DNA of 34,043 nucleotides from Kiritimatiellia bacterium (GTDB lineage: Bacteria > Verrucomicrobiota > Kiritimatiellia > RFP12 > UBA1067). Below, one piece after another: positions 1 through 7,260 of this stretch (position 1 is the first letter of the stretch; the number at the start of each line of letters is the position of its first letter). The notes beneath the pieces are model-generated. The model was not told where the DNA came from, ran no database searches, and saw only the letters and a list, made by a program, of their open reading frames with translations. The stretch is taken from contig JAFWBO010000113.1 of assembly GCA_017507065.1 (NCBI GenBank), positions 1-34,043 of the forward strand. Reading direction: 5' to 3'. The translations under genes were made by a program, and so were the position numbers.

Positions 1-856
1 CCGCCGCGCCGGAACGGAATACGCCCTTCTCCGAAAAACCGAGTCCGAAAAACACGAAGACTGGCAGATACCAGCGGACGAGGCGGCTTAAACTGCCGAC
101 GGTAAACACGGGATCGAACGCCCCCTCGCGCGCGGCATGGTAGCCGAGCGCTTTGAAAAGCCCGGCGCGGGAAACTCCATCGGAAAGGAACGGCCCGTAG
201 ACGGCAAGAAGGACCGCGCCTGAAACGACTGCGAAGAAAACGGCCCGCGAAAAAACGAGATGCCGACCGAAGCCTGTCCTGCGGATATCGAGAACGAGAA
301 GCGAAACGAACACGGCCGCCGGCGCAAGCGCGAAACTGAAGCGCGTCCCCGCAGCCAGCGCAAAAGATGCGGCGGCAAACGCAAGAGCAAGCCGCGACGC
401 TCTCGAGAACGCTATCGAAAGAAAACAGAACCCCGTCGCATAGAAAAGAGCCACGAGAGCGTATGTTTTGGGAATCGCAGTATAATAGACATGGTAAAGG
501 TTGGAGCCGAGAAGAAACGCGACGCACAGCGCCGCGACACGCCCGTGCGTTCCGCCGCGGACGAGGCGGAACGCAAAAAGCGCGGCAAGCGCCGTGGCAA
601 GCGCACCGACGAGAGCCGTGAGAATTCTCGCGCCGGCCACGCCGAACGGCTCCCACAAAGGCGAAAAAGCAGCGTAGAAATACGCGGCGACAGGCCCCTG
701 CGTGTAGAAAAAATCGCGATACGGCACTTCTCCGCGCGCGACAGAGAGCGCAGCATAAAGCCCCCAGCCTTCGTCCTGATTCAGGTTCCCCGTCCAGACG
801 GCGGCCGACGCGAGAAAGACGAATGCGAAAAGCGCAAGGCTGAGGTATCGTTTCAT
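1..856 (-). CDS. GT39/ArnT-like membrane glycosyltransferase, N-terminal part (cut by window edge)
   Basis: The frame is open from the ATG at 854-856 to the window edge, giving about 285 residues with the C-terminus missing. A hydrophobic N-terminal helix is followed by NQDEGWG at about residues 24-30, then a short loop containing GEVPYRDFFYTQGP. An acidic DE pair after the first helix and a PYRDFF-like loop are typical of the PMT/ArnT (GT39/GT83) superfamily, which moves sugars from polyprenyl-phosphate donors on the outer face of the inner membrane. The rest is a run of Leu/Val/Phe/Ala-rich helices. It starts 10 nt after the fabG stop, so it is the last visible gene of the fabD-fabG operon. 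The acceptor (lipid A, protein or other glycan) cannot be told. The family call is fairly firm, the exact enzyme is not. Confidence 0.72.
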   Translation of the reverse strand, partial: MKRYLSLALFAFVFLASAAVWTGNLNQDEGWGLYAALSVARGEVPYRDFFYTQGPVAAYFYAAFSPLWEPFGVAGARILTALVGALATALAALFAFRLVRGGTHGRVAALCVAFLLGSNLYHVYYTAIPKTYALVALFYATGFCFLSIAFSRASRLALAFAAASFALAAGTRFSFALAPAAVFVSLLVLDIRRTGFGRHLVFSRAVFFAVVSGAVLLAVYGPFLSDGVSRAGLFKALGYHAAREGAFDPVFTVGSLSRLVRWYLPVFVFFGLGFSEKGVFRSGAA

Positions 857-866
857 CGAAAAGGCG

Positions 867-1634
867 TCAGCCGATCATTCCTCCGTTGACGGAGACGATC
901 TGCCCCGTCACGTAGGAAGCATCCGGCGAAGCAAGCCACGCAACCGCGGCGGCGATGTCGTCGGCCGTGCCGAAACGCTTGAGCGGGATCGTGTCCATAT
1001 ACGCCTTTTTGACGTCTTCAGGCAGAACATCGGTCATCTTCGACTGGATGAAACCCGGAGCCACCGCGTTGCAGCGGATGTTGCGGCTGCCGAGCTCTTT
1101 AGCCGTTGTTTTCGTAAGCGCTATGACCCCGCCCTTGGATGCCGTGTAGTTGGCCTGGCCGGCGTTGCCCATTATGCCGACGACAGAGGCGATATTTATG
1201 ATCACGCCGCCTTTCTGGGTGCCGTCTGGAGCCTTGTTCTTCATCATCGGGCGCGAAACGGCGCGCGTGAAAAGGAAAGTCCCTTTGAGATTGACATTGA
1301 GAACGGCATCCCAGTCGTCGTCGCTCATGCGCATGAGAAGACCGTCCTTTGTTATGCCGGCGTTGTTCACCATTATGTCGATCGAGCCGAAATCGGCGAT
1401 GACGGCTTTGACGCAGGCGTCCACTTCGGACGAGACTGCCACGTTGACGCCGTAGGCTTTGGCTTTTACGCCAAGGGCCTCCAGGCCGGCCACCGTCTCG
1501 GCGCACCATTCTTCCTTGAGATCGCACACCGCCACGTTTGCGCCTTCGGCCGCGAGCCTCTTTGCAATCGCCGCGCCTATGCCGCGGGCGGCGCCCGTCA
1601 CGCATGCCGTCATTCCTTTGAGAGACGAATTCAT
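867..1634 (-). CDS. fabG: 3-oxoacyl-[acyl-carrier-protein] reductase FabG
   Basis: A 255-residue short-chain dehydrogenase that makes the NADPH-dependent reduction of 3-oxoacyl-ACP in type II fatty acid synthesis, in the cytoplasm. The Rossmann glycine motif TGAARGIG is at 13-20, NNAG at 90-93, and the catalytic set N115, S150, Y163 and K167 (YTASK) is complete. VAPGF at 191-195 and the C-terminal YVTGQ...VNGG are FabG hallmarks. A short MKNKAPDGTQK stretch at about 131-141 is slightly longer than the usual loop. It lies 49 nt downstream of fabD. That pairing, plus the canonical motifs, makes FabG much more likely than another SDR, although paralogues with other substrates cannot be excluded from sequence alone. 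Confidence 0.93.
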   Translation of the reverse strand: MNSSLKGMTACVTGAARGIGAAIAKRLAAEGANVAVCDLKEEWCAETVAGLEALGVKAKAYGVNVAVSSEVDACVKAVIADFGSIDIMVNNAGITKDGLLMRMSDDDWDAVLNVNLKGTFLFTRAVSRPMMKNKAPDGTQKGGVIINIASVVGIMGNAGQANYTASKGGVIALTKTTAKELGSRNIRCNAVAPGFIQSKMTDVLPEDVKKAYMDTIPLKRFGTADDIAAAVAWLASPDASYVTGQIVSVNGGMIG

Positions 1635-1683
1635 ATGTTCTTAGGTTCCTTGTATTTGTTTCTTTCGGGCATCGAGCCCTTTG

Positions 1684-2610
1684 TCATGCAAGAGCGGCGG
1701 CTGTCGCTTCGAGCGACGGCACATCGGCGACGTTGAGCGTTTCAAGCGCGGGGTCTATCTTTTTGACAAGCCCGGAAAGCACCTTGCCCGGCCCGAACTC
1801 CACGAATCTCCCAGCTCCGAGAGATTTGGCCGCTTCTACATCGGCCGCCCAGTTGGTCGTGCCCGTTACCTGCTCGAGCATCGCCGCCTTGATTGCGCCC
1901 GGATCGGACGAATGCGGCGCGCCCGTCACATTGGAAAGCACCGGAATCCGCGGAGTTTTGAACTCGACGGTATCGAGCACTCCGGCGAGTTTCTCCCTCG
2001 CGCTGGCCATGAAACGCGAATGGAACGCCCCGGCCGTAGCGAGCGGAATCGCGCGCTTGATGCCAAGCTCTTTCGCGACGACCGCCGCCGCCGCGACGCC
2101 TTCCTTCGAACCGGAAAGGACCTGCTGCTGGGCGGAATTGATATTGGCCACCGTGCAGCCCGTCTTCGTGCAGAGCTCGTCGAGCTGTTCTTTGGACGCG
2201 CCGACGATCGCAATCATCGCGCCTGGCGTCTCTTCGCACGCCTCCTGCATAAACCTGCCGCGCGACTCGAGCACCTTGAGCGTCGATTCGAAATCGAGCA
2301 CGCCAGCCACGCAAAGGGCGCCCCATTCGCCGAGCGAAAGACCGGCGGCGCAGGCGAACTCGAGGCCGGGACGCTTTTTCGCGAGCGCCGTATACGCCGC
2401 ATACGACGTCACGAATATGGCCGGCTGGCAGATGTTTGATTTTGTAAGTTCTTCCTGCGGACCGTTGAAACACACGCCTTTCAGATCGAACCCGAGCATT
2501 TCATTGGCTCTGTCGAAAAGAGCCTCTATTTCAGAATCGGCAGCCGCGAAATCGGCTCCCATGCCAGGGAACTGCGCTCCCTGTCCGGCGAACACACAAC
2601 AATTCAACAT
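1684..2610 (-). CDS. fabD: malonyl-CoA:ACP transacylase FabD
   Basis: This 308-residue enzyme loads malonyl groups from CoA onto acyl carrier protein. It opens with the family signature FAGQGAQ at about 7-13. The nucleophile elbow is GLSLGEW with Ser92; most FabD proteins have GHSLGE, so the residue before Ser is Leu instead of His. The arginine that binds the malonyl carboxylate sits in SRGRFMQEA, the catalytic His is in GAFHSRFM, and the C-terminal VEFGPGKVLSGL is conserved. The start at 2610 is preceded by an AGAAAGG ribosome-binding site. It lies 18 nt downstream of the surface-repeat gene and 49 nt upstream of fabG. No fabH or acpP is next to it in this window. Confidence 0.95.
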   Translation of the reverse strand: MLNCCVFAGQGAQFPGMGADFAAADSEIEALFDRANEMLGFDLKGVCFNGPQEELTKSNICQPAIFVTSYAAYTALAKKRPGLEFACAAGLSLGEWGALCVAGVLDFESTLKVLESRGRFMQEACEETPGAMIAIVGASKEQLDELCTKTGCTVANINSAQQQVLSGSKEGVAAAAVVAKELGIKRAIPLATAGAFHSRFMASAREKLAGVLDTVEFKTPRIPVLSNVTGAPHSSDPGAIKAAMLEQVTGTTNWAADVEAAKSLGAGRFVEFGPGKVLSGLVKKIDPALETLNVADVPSLEATAAALA

Positions 2611-2628
2611 CTATGATTGTTTCCTTTC

Positions 2629-3354
2629 TCAGAAATTGGCGTTGATCACGGGAAATATCGGCATCGCCCCGTCGCCGATTATGTTGAGAAGCCCTATCTG
2701 CACCCCTTGAAACGCGCAAGCAGCGTTGAACACGCCGAATTGAAGCCCGCGCCCTTTGCCGGGGACTACGTTCACCAGGCCTATCTGCGTGCCGAAAAGC
2801 CGCTCGCTGTAGTTGATCGCGCCGACGGTCCAGCCGTGGAACTCGTTGTCGTTCACGTTAACGCCGCCGAGTTCAAGGCCGTAGCATATGCCGCGATCCC
2901 AGTTGAGAAGCCCGGCCTGGAAACCGAAAAGCGCACTGTTGAAGTTTATGAGCGACATCTGCAACCCGGAGAAAGCGCTCTGGTTGTAGTTGATGATGCC
3001 GGAAGCCTGCAAAGCCCACGTATAACCGTTTACCACGTTGCCGAGACATCCGAGCTGGATGCCGTACATATCGCCCTCCACCCAGTTGGCGGTGCAGGCG
3101 GAGACTCCGCGGAAGTCGTTCTGCGTCATGCCGACAAGCCCCAGGTCGACACCGCGCACGGAAAACGAACGCCCGTCGAAGATATTCAATCTCAGTCCGT
3201 ACGTCTTCCAGTTGTTGAACGGGAACTGCACAGGATCTGCCACGGCAACCGTCAGCGGCGTGACCGGATGATCGACATCGCCGTAAAAATCCTTGGCGAG
3301 CGCAACGGACGCGCAAGATACGGCGAGGACTGCGGCAAAAGCGGTTTTTTGCAT
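2629..3354 (-). CDS. secreted LA_2272-type surface-repeat protein
   Basis: A 241-residue exported protein. Residues 1-20 form a signal peptide ending ASVALA. From about residue 85 to the end there are roughly eight to ten imperfect repeats of about 19-20 residues with the pattern G-(L/V/F)-Q-(I/L/F)-G-(L/V)-x-N, for example GVQIGLLN, GTQIGLVN, GLQFGVFN and GFQAGLLN. This is the repeat seen in LA_2272-like surface proteins, expected to fold as a beta-solenoid or barrel-like sheet, and is common in spirochaete and PVC genomes. No enzyme motif is present. It sits 12 nt after another secreted protein and 18 nt before fabD. The repeat is plainly visible; a cell-surface role is inferred. Confidence 0.7.
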   Translation of the reverse strand: MQKTAFAAVLAVSCASVALAKDFYGDVDHPVTPLTVAVADPVQFPFNNWKTYGLRLNIFDGRSFSVRGVDLGLVGMTQNDFRGVSACTANWVEGDMYGIQLGCLGNVVNGYTWALQASGIINYNQSAFSGLQMSLINFNSALFGFQAGLLNWDRGICYGLELGGVNVNDNEFHGWTVGAINYSERLFGTQIGLVNVVPGKGRGLQFGVFNAACAFQGVQIGLLNIIGDGAMPIFPVINANF

Positions 3355-3366
3355 TTACATGACCTT

Positions 3367-4851
3367 TCAGTTGTTATCGTCGTCGTCGACCAGACACGAC
3401 ATCTGCGCAGATTTCTGAGCATCGGCGAACGAAATCGCCATGGCGACATTGACTATCATAGAGATGTTCTTCACTTCATCGGGCGAACACCTGAGAATGC
3501 CGCCGATTTTATCCCCGTCTATCCAATCGCATATGCCGATGCCGCCGTCGGAATCGGGCGGGAGCATCGCCGCAAACGCCTTGTGGGGAGTTGAAGCGAG
3601 ATAAGCAGCGAGTGCTTCTTTCGTGAACGACCCGTACGACAATGCCGCAACTTCGTAAACCGTGCCTTTTTTTGCGGGGCTTTCGGGGAATATCTTCCCG
3701 TAGCGGGCCATCGGGGAAATGGCCGAGTCCTTCCCCGCGAAAGCAAGGGCCGCTCTGAAACGCGGCCGATCATTGCGGGATTTACCGGCGCAGGCGACGG
3801 AATTCGTGGAACAGAACGCCTTGCAGCATTCCTCAAGGAACTTCTCGGACCCGGCATTGCATTTGAACGCTTTGCAATCCTTCGTGAGACAGGCGACGAG
3901 CGCCTTGATGTCTACCGTAAGAAGGCCGCAACCGTCCTTGTCCCCGAAAGAAAACACTTTCTCCTTTATGCCGTTCTTGGCGAGGAAACCGGCGAGGGTA
4001 TCGAAAAAGGAGGCGATTTCCTTCACATCTGCGAATCCTGCAGAACACGCAACCGCGCCGAAAGCCGTCGCGGGAAGCGAAGCGAGCTCCGAAGACTCGA
4101 TGCGGTCGGCCGGGAACTGCGCGATGAAGGAAGAACCTTTCTTGAAAGACATTTCATACCCGGTATCAAGACCCGCATCGGAGACGGCGAGCGCGAACTC
4201 GATCGACTCCACCTCTCCTATAATCCGCTTGGCGGCCACAGCCAAGCCGTCGCCCGCAGCTCCGGATTCGCGGAGCGCCTCGTCGAAAGCCCGCTCGATC
4301 CCGGCCACTCCGTCGCGGAAAACAAAAATCTTCACGGCTCTGCCGCCCATCGGTGCCGTCAGACCGGCCGCATCCGCAAGAGCAGCCTTCGCAACGTCGG
4401 CATCTTCCGACGCCGCGACATATGCGCCGTCCTTCGAAAAAACGACTTTCGCCTCGCCGTCGAACACATCGCTGTCAACGGTTATGACGCCGTCTTTATC
4501 TTTAGCGCCGGGGAAGTCCTTGAGAAACTCTTTTTTCGAACGCGGAGCTTTCTGCACCACGGCGAAATCGACATCGTCCTCGAAACCTTTCTTGCCCTTT
4601 TCGGCGAAAAAGACATATGAAGCCGCCGCACCGTCGGCGCCAGGCCCGAAAATCTTGACGTGGGGAAGATTGACGATAGATCCGGAAACGATAGCGGCGC
4701 CGAGAGGATTCCCGGTCATCTCGCCGAATTTGACGGATGCGGAAACAAGCGAGGCAGAATCGGCAACCTGAACGGCTGCGACCTTCTGTTTCGCTGCAAA
4801 CGAAGGCATGGCCAATGCGACGGCTATCGCGAACAATGCTGTTTTTTTCAT
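3367..4851 (-). CDS. secreted protein of unknown family (494 aa)
   Basis: I do not recognise this protein. It begins with a clear signal peptide (MKKTALFAIAVALAMPSFA, residues 1-19) and has no later membrane segment, so it should be periplasmic or secreted. The body is Ala/Lys/Asp-rich, with alternating strands and helices and a Cys-rich stretch at about 325-365 that includes CLTKDCKAFKC and ECCKAFC. The C-terminus is acidic (DDDDNN). The overall look recalls duplicated alpha/beta domains of large secreted proteins in PVC bacteria, but I can name no family. It is the first gene of the operon, with its own promoter at 4885-4913 and an AAAGGG ribosome-binding site, and is followed after 12 nt by the surface-repeat gene. 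Confidence 0.75.
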   Translation of the reverse strand: MKKTALFAIAVALAMPSFAAKQKVAAVQVADSASLVSASVKFGEMTGNPLGAAIVSGSIVNLPHVKIFGPGADGAAASYVFFAEKGKKGFEDDVDFAVVQKAPRSKKEFLKDFPGAKDKDGVITVDSDVFDGEAKVVFSKDGAYVAASEDADVAKAALADAAGLTAPMGGRAVKIFVFRDGVAGIERAFDEALRESGAAGDGLAVAAKRIIGEVESIEFALAVSDAGLDTGYEMSFKKGSSFIAQFPADRIESSELASLPATAFGAVACSAGFADVKEIASFFDTLAGFLAKNGIKEKVFSFGDKDGCGLLTVDIKALVACLTKDCKAFKCNAGSEKFLEECCKAFCSTNSVACAGKSRNDRPRFRAALAFAGKDSAISPMARYGKIFPESPAKKGTVYEVAALSYGSFTKEALAAYLASTPHKAFAAMLPPDSDGGIGICDWIDGDKIGGILRCSPDEVKNISMIVNVAMAISFADAQKSAQMSCLVDDDDNN

Positions 4852-4884
4852 TTATGCAAACCCTTTCTGTTGATTTTGTACTGT

Positions 4885-4913
4885 ATTATACCAAAGGACT
4901 TTCGTCTTGTAAA
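4885..4913 (-). promoter_or_regulatory. sigma70-type promoter for the 4851 operon
   Basis: Read on the minus strand there is a -35 TTTACA (4913-4908), a 17-nt spacer, and a -10 TATAAT (4890-4885) directly preceded by TGG, giving an extended -10 TGGTATAAT. Transcription would begin near 4878, leaving a leader of about 27 nt before the ATG at 4851. It lies just beyond the rsmD stop, so it restarts transcription between two minus-strand operons. Confidence 0.8.
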
Positions 4914-4942
4914 GGTGGAATGCGCCCTGTCGGGCCGAAATC

Positions 4943-5500
4943 TCAGCATTGCACATTTCTGCGCCACACGGCCAGCCGGGTCTTGCCGTATTCCCGATCT
5001 CGGACGAGCGTCCAGCCGGGCGGCTCCTCGGCCTTCTGTCTCAGAGCCGTTTCGGCGCAGAAGACGCCGCCCGGCTTTACCACGCCGCGGCCGGCGAGAA
5101 GATCGAGAAGTTCGCCATAGCCCTTTTCCTCGCCGAGCAGGTAGGGCGGATCCGCAAACACAATGTCAAAGCCTTCCCCCGAATACGATGCGACATACCG
5201 GTATGCATCGGCGCGCACGACCGACGCGGCATGCGCGCCGAGGGCGGCTATGTTCTTTCTGATCGTCTCCACATGCCGGCCGTCGCGCTCGACGAGAACC
5301 GCCGCCGCCGCGCCGCGCGAAACGGCTTCGAGCCCGACAGCGCCCGATCCCGCGAAAAGATCGAGGAAACGCGCCGATGCGACATCGTCGCGGAGCATAG
5401 AGAAAAGCGCCTGCCTTACTTTTTCCTGCGTAGGCCGCACCGCGGACGACCTCGGGACGAGAACGACCCGCCCGCCATATATGCCGCCGGCTATCCTCAT
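4943..5500 (-). CDS. rsmD: 16S rRNA (guanine(966)-N2)-methyltransferase RsmD
   Basis: This 185-residue enzyme methylates G966 of 16S rRNA using S-adenosylmethionine. It starts with the family N-terminus MRIAGGIYGGR, followed by VRPTQEKVRQALFSML (21-36), the SAM-binding FLDLFAGSG (45-53) and the catalytic DPPY at 117-120. Its length matches the family. The frame is open for another 75 codons upstream, but the ATG at 5498-5500 is the right start because it gives the conserved N-terminus and overlaps the queD stop as ATGA. It is the last gene of the rnhB-ybgC-queD-rsmD operon. Confidence 0.93.
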   Translation of the reverse strand: MRIAGGIYGGRVVLVPRSSAVRPTQEKVRQALFSMLRDDVASARFLDLFAGSGAVGLEAVSRGAAAAVLVERDGRHVETIRKNIAALGAHAASVVRADAYRYVASYSGEGFDIVFADPPYLLGEEKGYGELLDLLAGRGVVKPGGVFCAETALRQKAEEPPGWTLVRDREYGKTRLAVWRRNVQC

Positions 5501-5910
5501 CTCCTGTATTCCGCCGATGAATCCGCCGTTTCCCAGACTCTGACGGAAGAAACGCCGGAAATCTTCTTTTCCAGCTCGTCGAAGAACAATCTGGCGAGAT
5601 TTTCGGCCGTGGACCTGAACGGGATCGGCGCCGTCTTCATGCCGTTTTTCTCCACGACCGCCGCGATTTCCATCTCGCCTGGCGACGAAGTGTTGTATAT
5701 GAACGCATGGTCGAATCTGTCGCACACCGTCTCGACGGCTATGCGCTTGAGTTCTTTGAAATCCATGACCATGTCGCCGTCCATGGTGTCCGGCCGGGAA
5801 ACGGCCACATCGACCCTGTAGGTGTGGCCGTGGAGGTTTTTGCAGAGCCCCTTGTGGTTTGTAAGTATGTGCGCCGCGTCGAAACGGACGCTTTTAACGA
5901 CTGTCGTCAT
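5497..5910 (-). CDS. queD: 6-carboxytetrahydropterin synthase QueD / PTPS family
   Basis: A 137-residue 6-pyruvoyl-tetrahydropterin synthase-family enzyme. The zinc ligands H14, H27 and H29 and the nucleophile C23 are present in the CxxxHGH form (C23-KNL-HGH) typical of bacterial QueD, which turns dihydroneopterin triphosphate into carboxytetrahydropterin for queuosine and other deazapurines. DRFDHAF (64-70), STAENLA (100-106) and VWET (125-128) complete the fold. An AGAAAGG ribosome-binding site lies 8 nt before the ATG. Its stop overlaps the rsmD start by 4 bp. No queC, queE or queF is visible here, so the queuosine role follows from the family, not from neighbours. Confidence 0.88.
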   Translation of the reverse strand: MTTVVKSVRFDAAHILTNHKGLCKNLHGHTYRVDVAVSRPDTMDGDMVMDFKELKRIAVETVCDRFDHAFIYNTSSPGEMEIAAVVEKNGMKTAPIPFRSTAENLARLFFDELEKKISGVSSVRVWETADSSAEYRR

Positions 5911-5923
5911 AAGATAGCCTTTC

Positions 5924-6322
5924 TCAAGAAACCGCCTCGAGGAATTTTGCGGGCGGCGGACACGGGCGAAACGTCTTCAAATCGACGAAGGCGTGTCTGG
6001 TGAATCCCCTGACGAGAACCTTGTCTTCGCCCTTCCTGCGTATCTCGCAGGCGATTTCCGTCCTTACGCCTTTCATCGACTGGACAAAGGCCGTTATTTC
6101 GAGCACGTCATCGTACTTCGCGCTTGCCCGGTAGTCGGCCTCGGCATGCGTGACGGGCAGTGCGATACCGTCGGCTTCGCACTCCTTGTACGAATAGCCG
6201 CACGATCTCATCAGCTCGTTTCTCGCGCGCTCGAACATGGCGAAATAGTTTGCATAATACACTACGCCCATCATGTCGGTGTCTGCATAAGGGACCCGGT
6301 ATTCGATCGTTATCTTCTTCAT
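5924..6322 (-). CDS. ybgC: YbgC/FadM-type hotdog acyl-CoA thioesterase
   Basis: A 132-residue single hotdog-fold thioesterase. The diagnostic segment is YADTDMMGVVYYANYF at 12-27, with the catalytic aspartate at D16, followed by FERARNELMR. YbgC-type proteins hydrolyse acyl-CoA or acyl-ACP thioesters, and in other bacteria the gene often travels with the Tol-Pal cluster; here it sits between rnhB and queD, with no tol genes in sight. The ATG at 6320-6322 overlaps the rnhB stop as ATGA, which fixes the start although the frame stays open upstream. The stop is 13 nt before queD. Substrate chain length is unknown. Confidence 0.85.
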   Translation of the reverse strand: MKKITIEYRVPYADTDMMGVVYYANYFAMFERARNELMRSCGYSYKECEADGIALPVTHAEADYRASAKYDDVLEITAFVQSMKGVRTEIACEIRRKGEDKVLVRGFTRHAFVDLKTFRPCPPPAKFLEAVS

Positions 6323-6978
6323 ATATCGCCTTCTTTCCCGCAATCGCGCTCGATGATTGCGGCTACAGGGCCGAATGTCCGCCTGTGTTCTGGACACGGC
6401 CCGAGCTTCGCCACCGCCTCCATGTGCGCTTTTGTGGGATAGCCTTTGTGTCGCGCGAATCCGTAGCCCGGATAAAGCGCATCCATCTTTTCGCATTCCG
6501 CGTCCCTCGCCGTCTTCGCGAGAATGGAAGCCGCCGCCACGAGAACCGACTTGGAATCGCCCTTGACGAGGTTTTTCGACGGGACCGGCAGCCCTTTGAC
6601 GGGAAGACCGTCGACAAGAATCGAAAAATCAGCGGACGGCGCTTTGCGCATCACAGCTTCGGCCGCGCGGCGCATGGCAAGATGCGTGGCATTGAGAATG
6701 TTGAGCTCGTCTATCTCGGCCGCGCTCGCGCTCGCTACGGCCCATATGCAGCCGTCGGCGGAACGTATCGCCTCCGCAAGACGCACCCTCCTGGCGGGAG
6801 AAAGCTTTTTGGAGTCGTCCACACCCTTCCAAGACCCGGCGAGAAGCTCGTCTGCAAGGTCGGGATCGACACTCACCGCGGCAGCGAACACGCCGCCAGC
6901 GAGAGGGCCGCGGCCGGCCTCGTCGATACCAATTACAGGCCCGTCGAAAAGGCGCTCATATCGAGTCGATACAGCCAT
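6319..6978 (-). CDS. rnhB: ribonuclease HII
   Basis: This 219-residue enzyme cleaves the RNA strand of RNA-DNA hybrids and removes single ribonucleotides from DNA. The metal-binding signature IGIDEAGRGPLAG gives D19 and E20; DDSKKL follows at about 54-59, then ILVDGLP with the third acidic residue, and the KGDSKS...AAASILAKTARD block that positions the substrate. The C-terminal YGFARHKGYPTKAH and HRRTFGP motifs are also in place. It is the first gene of the operon and overlaps ybgC by 4 bp. An extended -10 lies about 42 nt upstream of the start. Confidence 0.95.
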   Translation of the reverse strand: MAVSTRYERLFDGPVIGIDEAGRGPLAGGVFAAAVSVDPDLADELLAGSWKGVDDSKKLSPARRVRLAEAIRSADGCIWAVASASAAEIDELNILNATHLAMRRAAEAVMRKAPSADFSILVDGLPVKGLPVPSKNLVKGDSKSVLVAAASILAKTARDAECEKMDALYPGYGFARHKGYPTKAHMEAVAKLGPCPEHRRTFGPVAAIIERDCGKEGDI

Positions 6979-7019
6979 GCGTTTCAGAGATGTTCTTTCA
7001 CGTTTCCCATACTTGACAT

Positions 7020-7028
7020 ATTATATCA
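7020..7028 (-). promoter_or_regulatory. extended -10 promoter element for rnhB operon
   Basis: On the minus strand the sequence reads TGATATAAT (7028-7020), a full TATAAT preceded by TG and one base. No good -35 is present at 16-18 nt, as expected for an extended -10 promoter. Transcription would start near 7013, giving a leader of about 35 nt before rnhB. Confidence 0.65.
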
Positions 7029-7139
7029 TATTTCGCCGCAGCGCGTTGCGCGAAGGCGGACGCGGCGGCGGCGATTCCAACTGCAACACTTCTTGTTTTC
7101 ATGGCACAGGAAAAGGATTTTCTTTGCGTCAGTCTGCAT
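7026..7139 (-). CDS. possible small ORF (37 aa) or remnant
   Basis: An ATG at 7137-7139 is preceded at a good distance by AAGGAG and opens a 37-codon frame (MQTDAKKILFLCHENKKCC... ending CGEI). The product is Cys- and Arg-rich and resembles nothing I know. In another minus frame the same DNA carries an ATG at 7102 and a signal-peptide-like string (MKTRSVAVGIAAAASAFA), so the segment may be the decayed start of an exported protein that lost its body. It lies between the inverted repeat and the rnhB promoter, and its stop overlaps that promoter. Either reading is weak. Confidence 0.2.
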   Translation of the reverse strand: MQTDAKKILFLCHENKKCCSWNRRRRVRLRATRCGEI

Positions 7140-7163
7140 CGTTTCAGCTCCTTCCATTTTTTG

Positions 7164-7250
7164 TTTTTGGACAGGATTCACAGGATTGACAGGATTAAGA
7201 CCATACCCGTTATCCATTATCCTGTCAATCATGTTAATTCTGTCTAAAAA
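7164..7250. repeat. inverted repeat built from 9-nt ACAGGATTN units
   Basis: The left arm (7164-7198) carries three tandem copies of ACAGGATTN, at 7171-7179, 7180-7188 and 7189-7197, preceded by TTTTTGG. The right arm (7217-7250) is its reverse complement with four mismatches and one 1-nt gap. The loop is 18 nt (7199-7216). The whole would fold into a hairpin of about 34 bp. It lies 10 nt past the BASS transporter stop, but no T-run follows the stem in the direction of transcription, so a plain intrinsic terminator is unlikely. It looks like a small non-coding repeat element. Confidence 0.8.
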
Positions 7251-7260
7251 CTTCCTCGAC

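Noticed and set aside
481-486. TATAAT on the plus strand inside the GT39 gene
   Set aside because: No TG before it, no -35, and no plus-strand gene downstream, unlike the real promoters here.
260-889. Plus-strand 209-codon open frame opposite the GT39 gene
   Set aside because: It is rich in Arg/Lys/Glu with no hydrophobic core, while the minus strand gives a clear membrane glycosyltransferase; it is an antisense shadow in GC-rich DNA.
4914-4942. GCCC/GGGC mini-hairpin after rsmD as a terminator
   Set aside because: The stem is 4 bp and no T-run follows; too weak to call.
7164-7250. The 9-nt repeat element as a CRISPR array or as an intrinsic terminator
   Set aside because: There are no spacers between units, only one inverted pair, and no T-run past the stem in either gene's direction.
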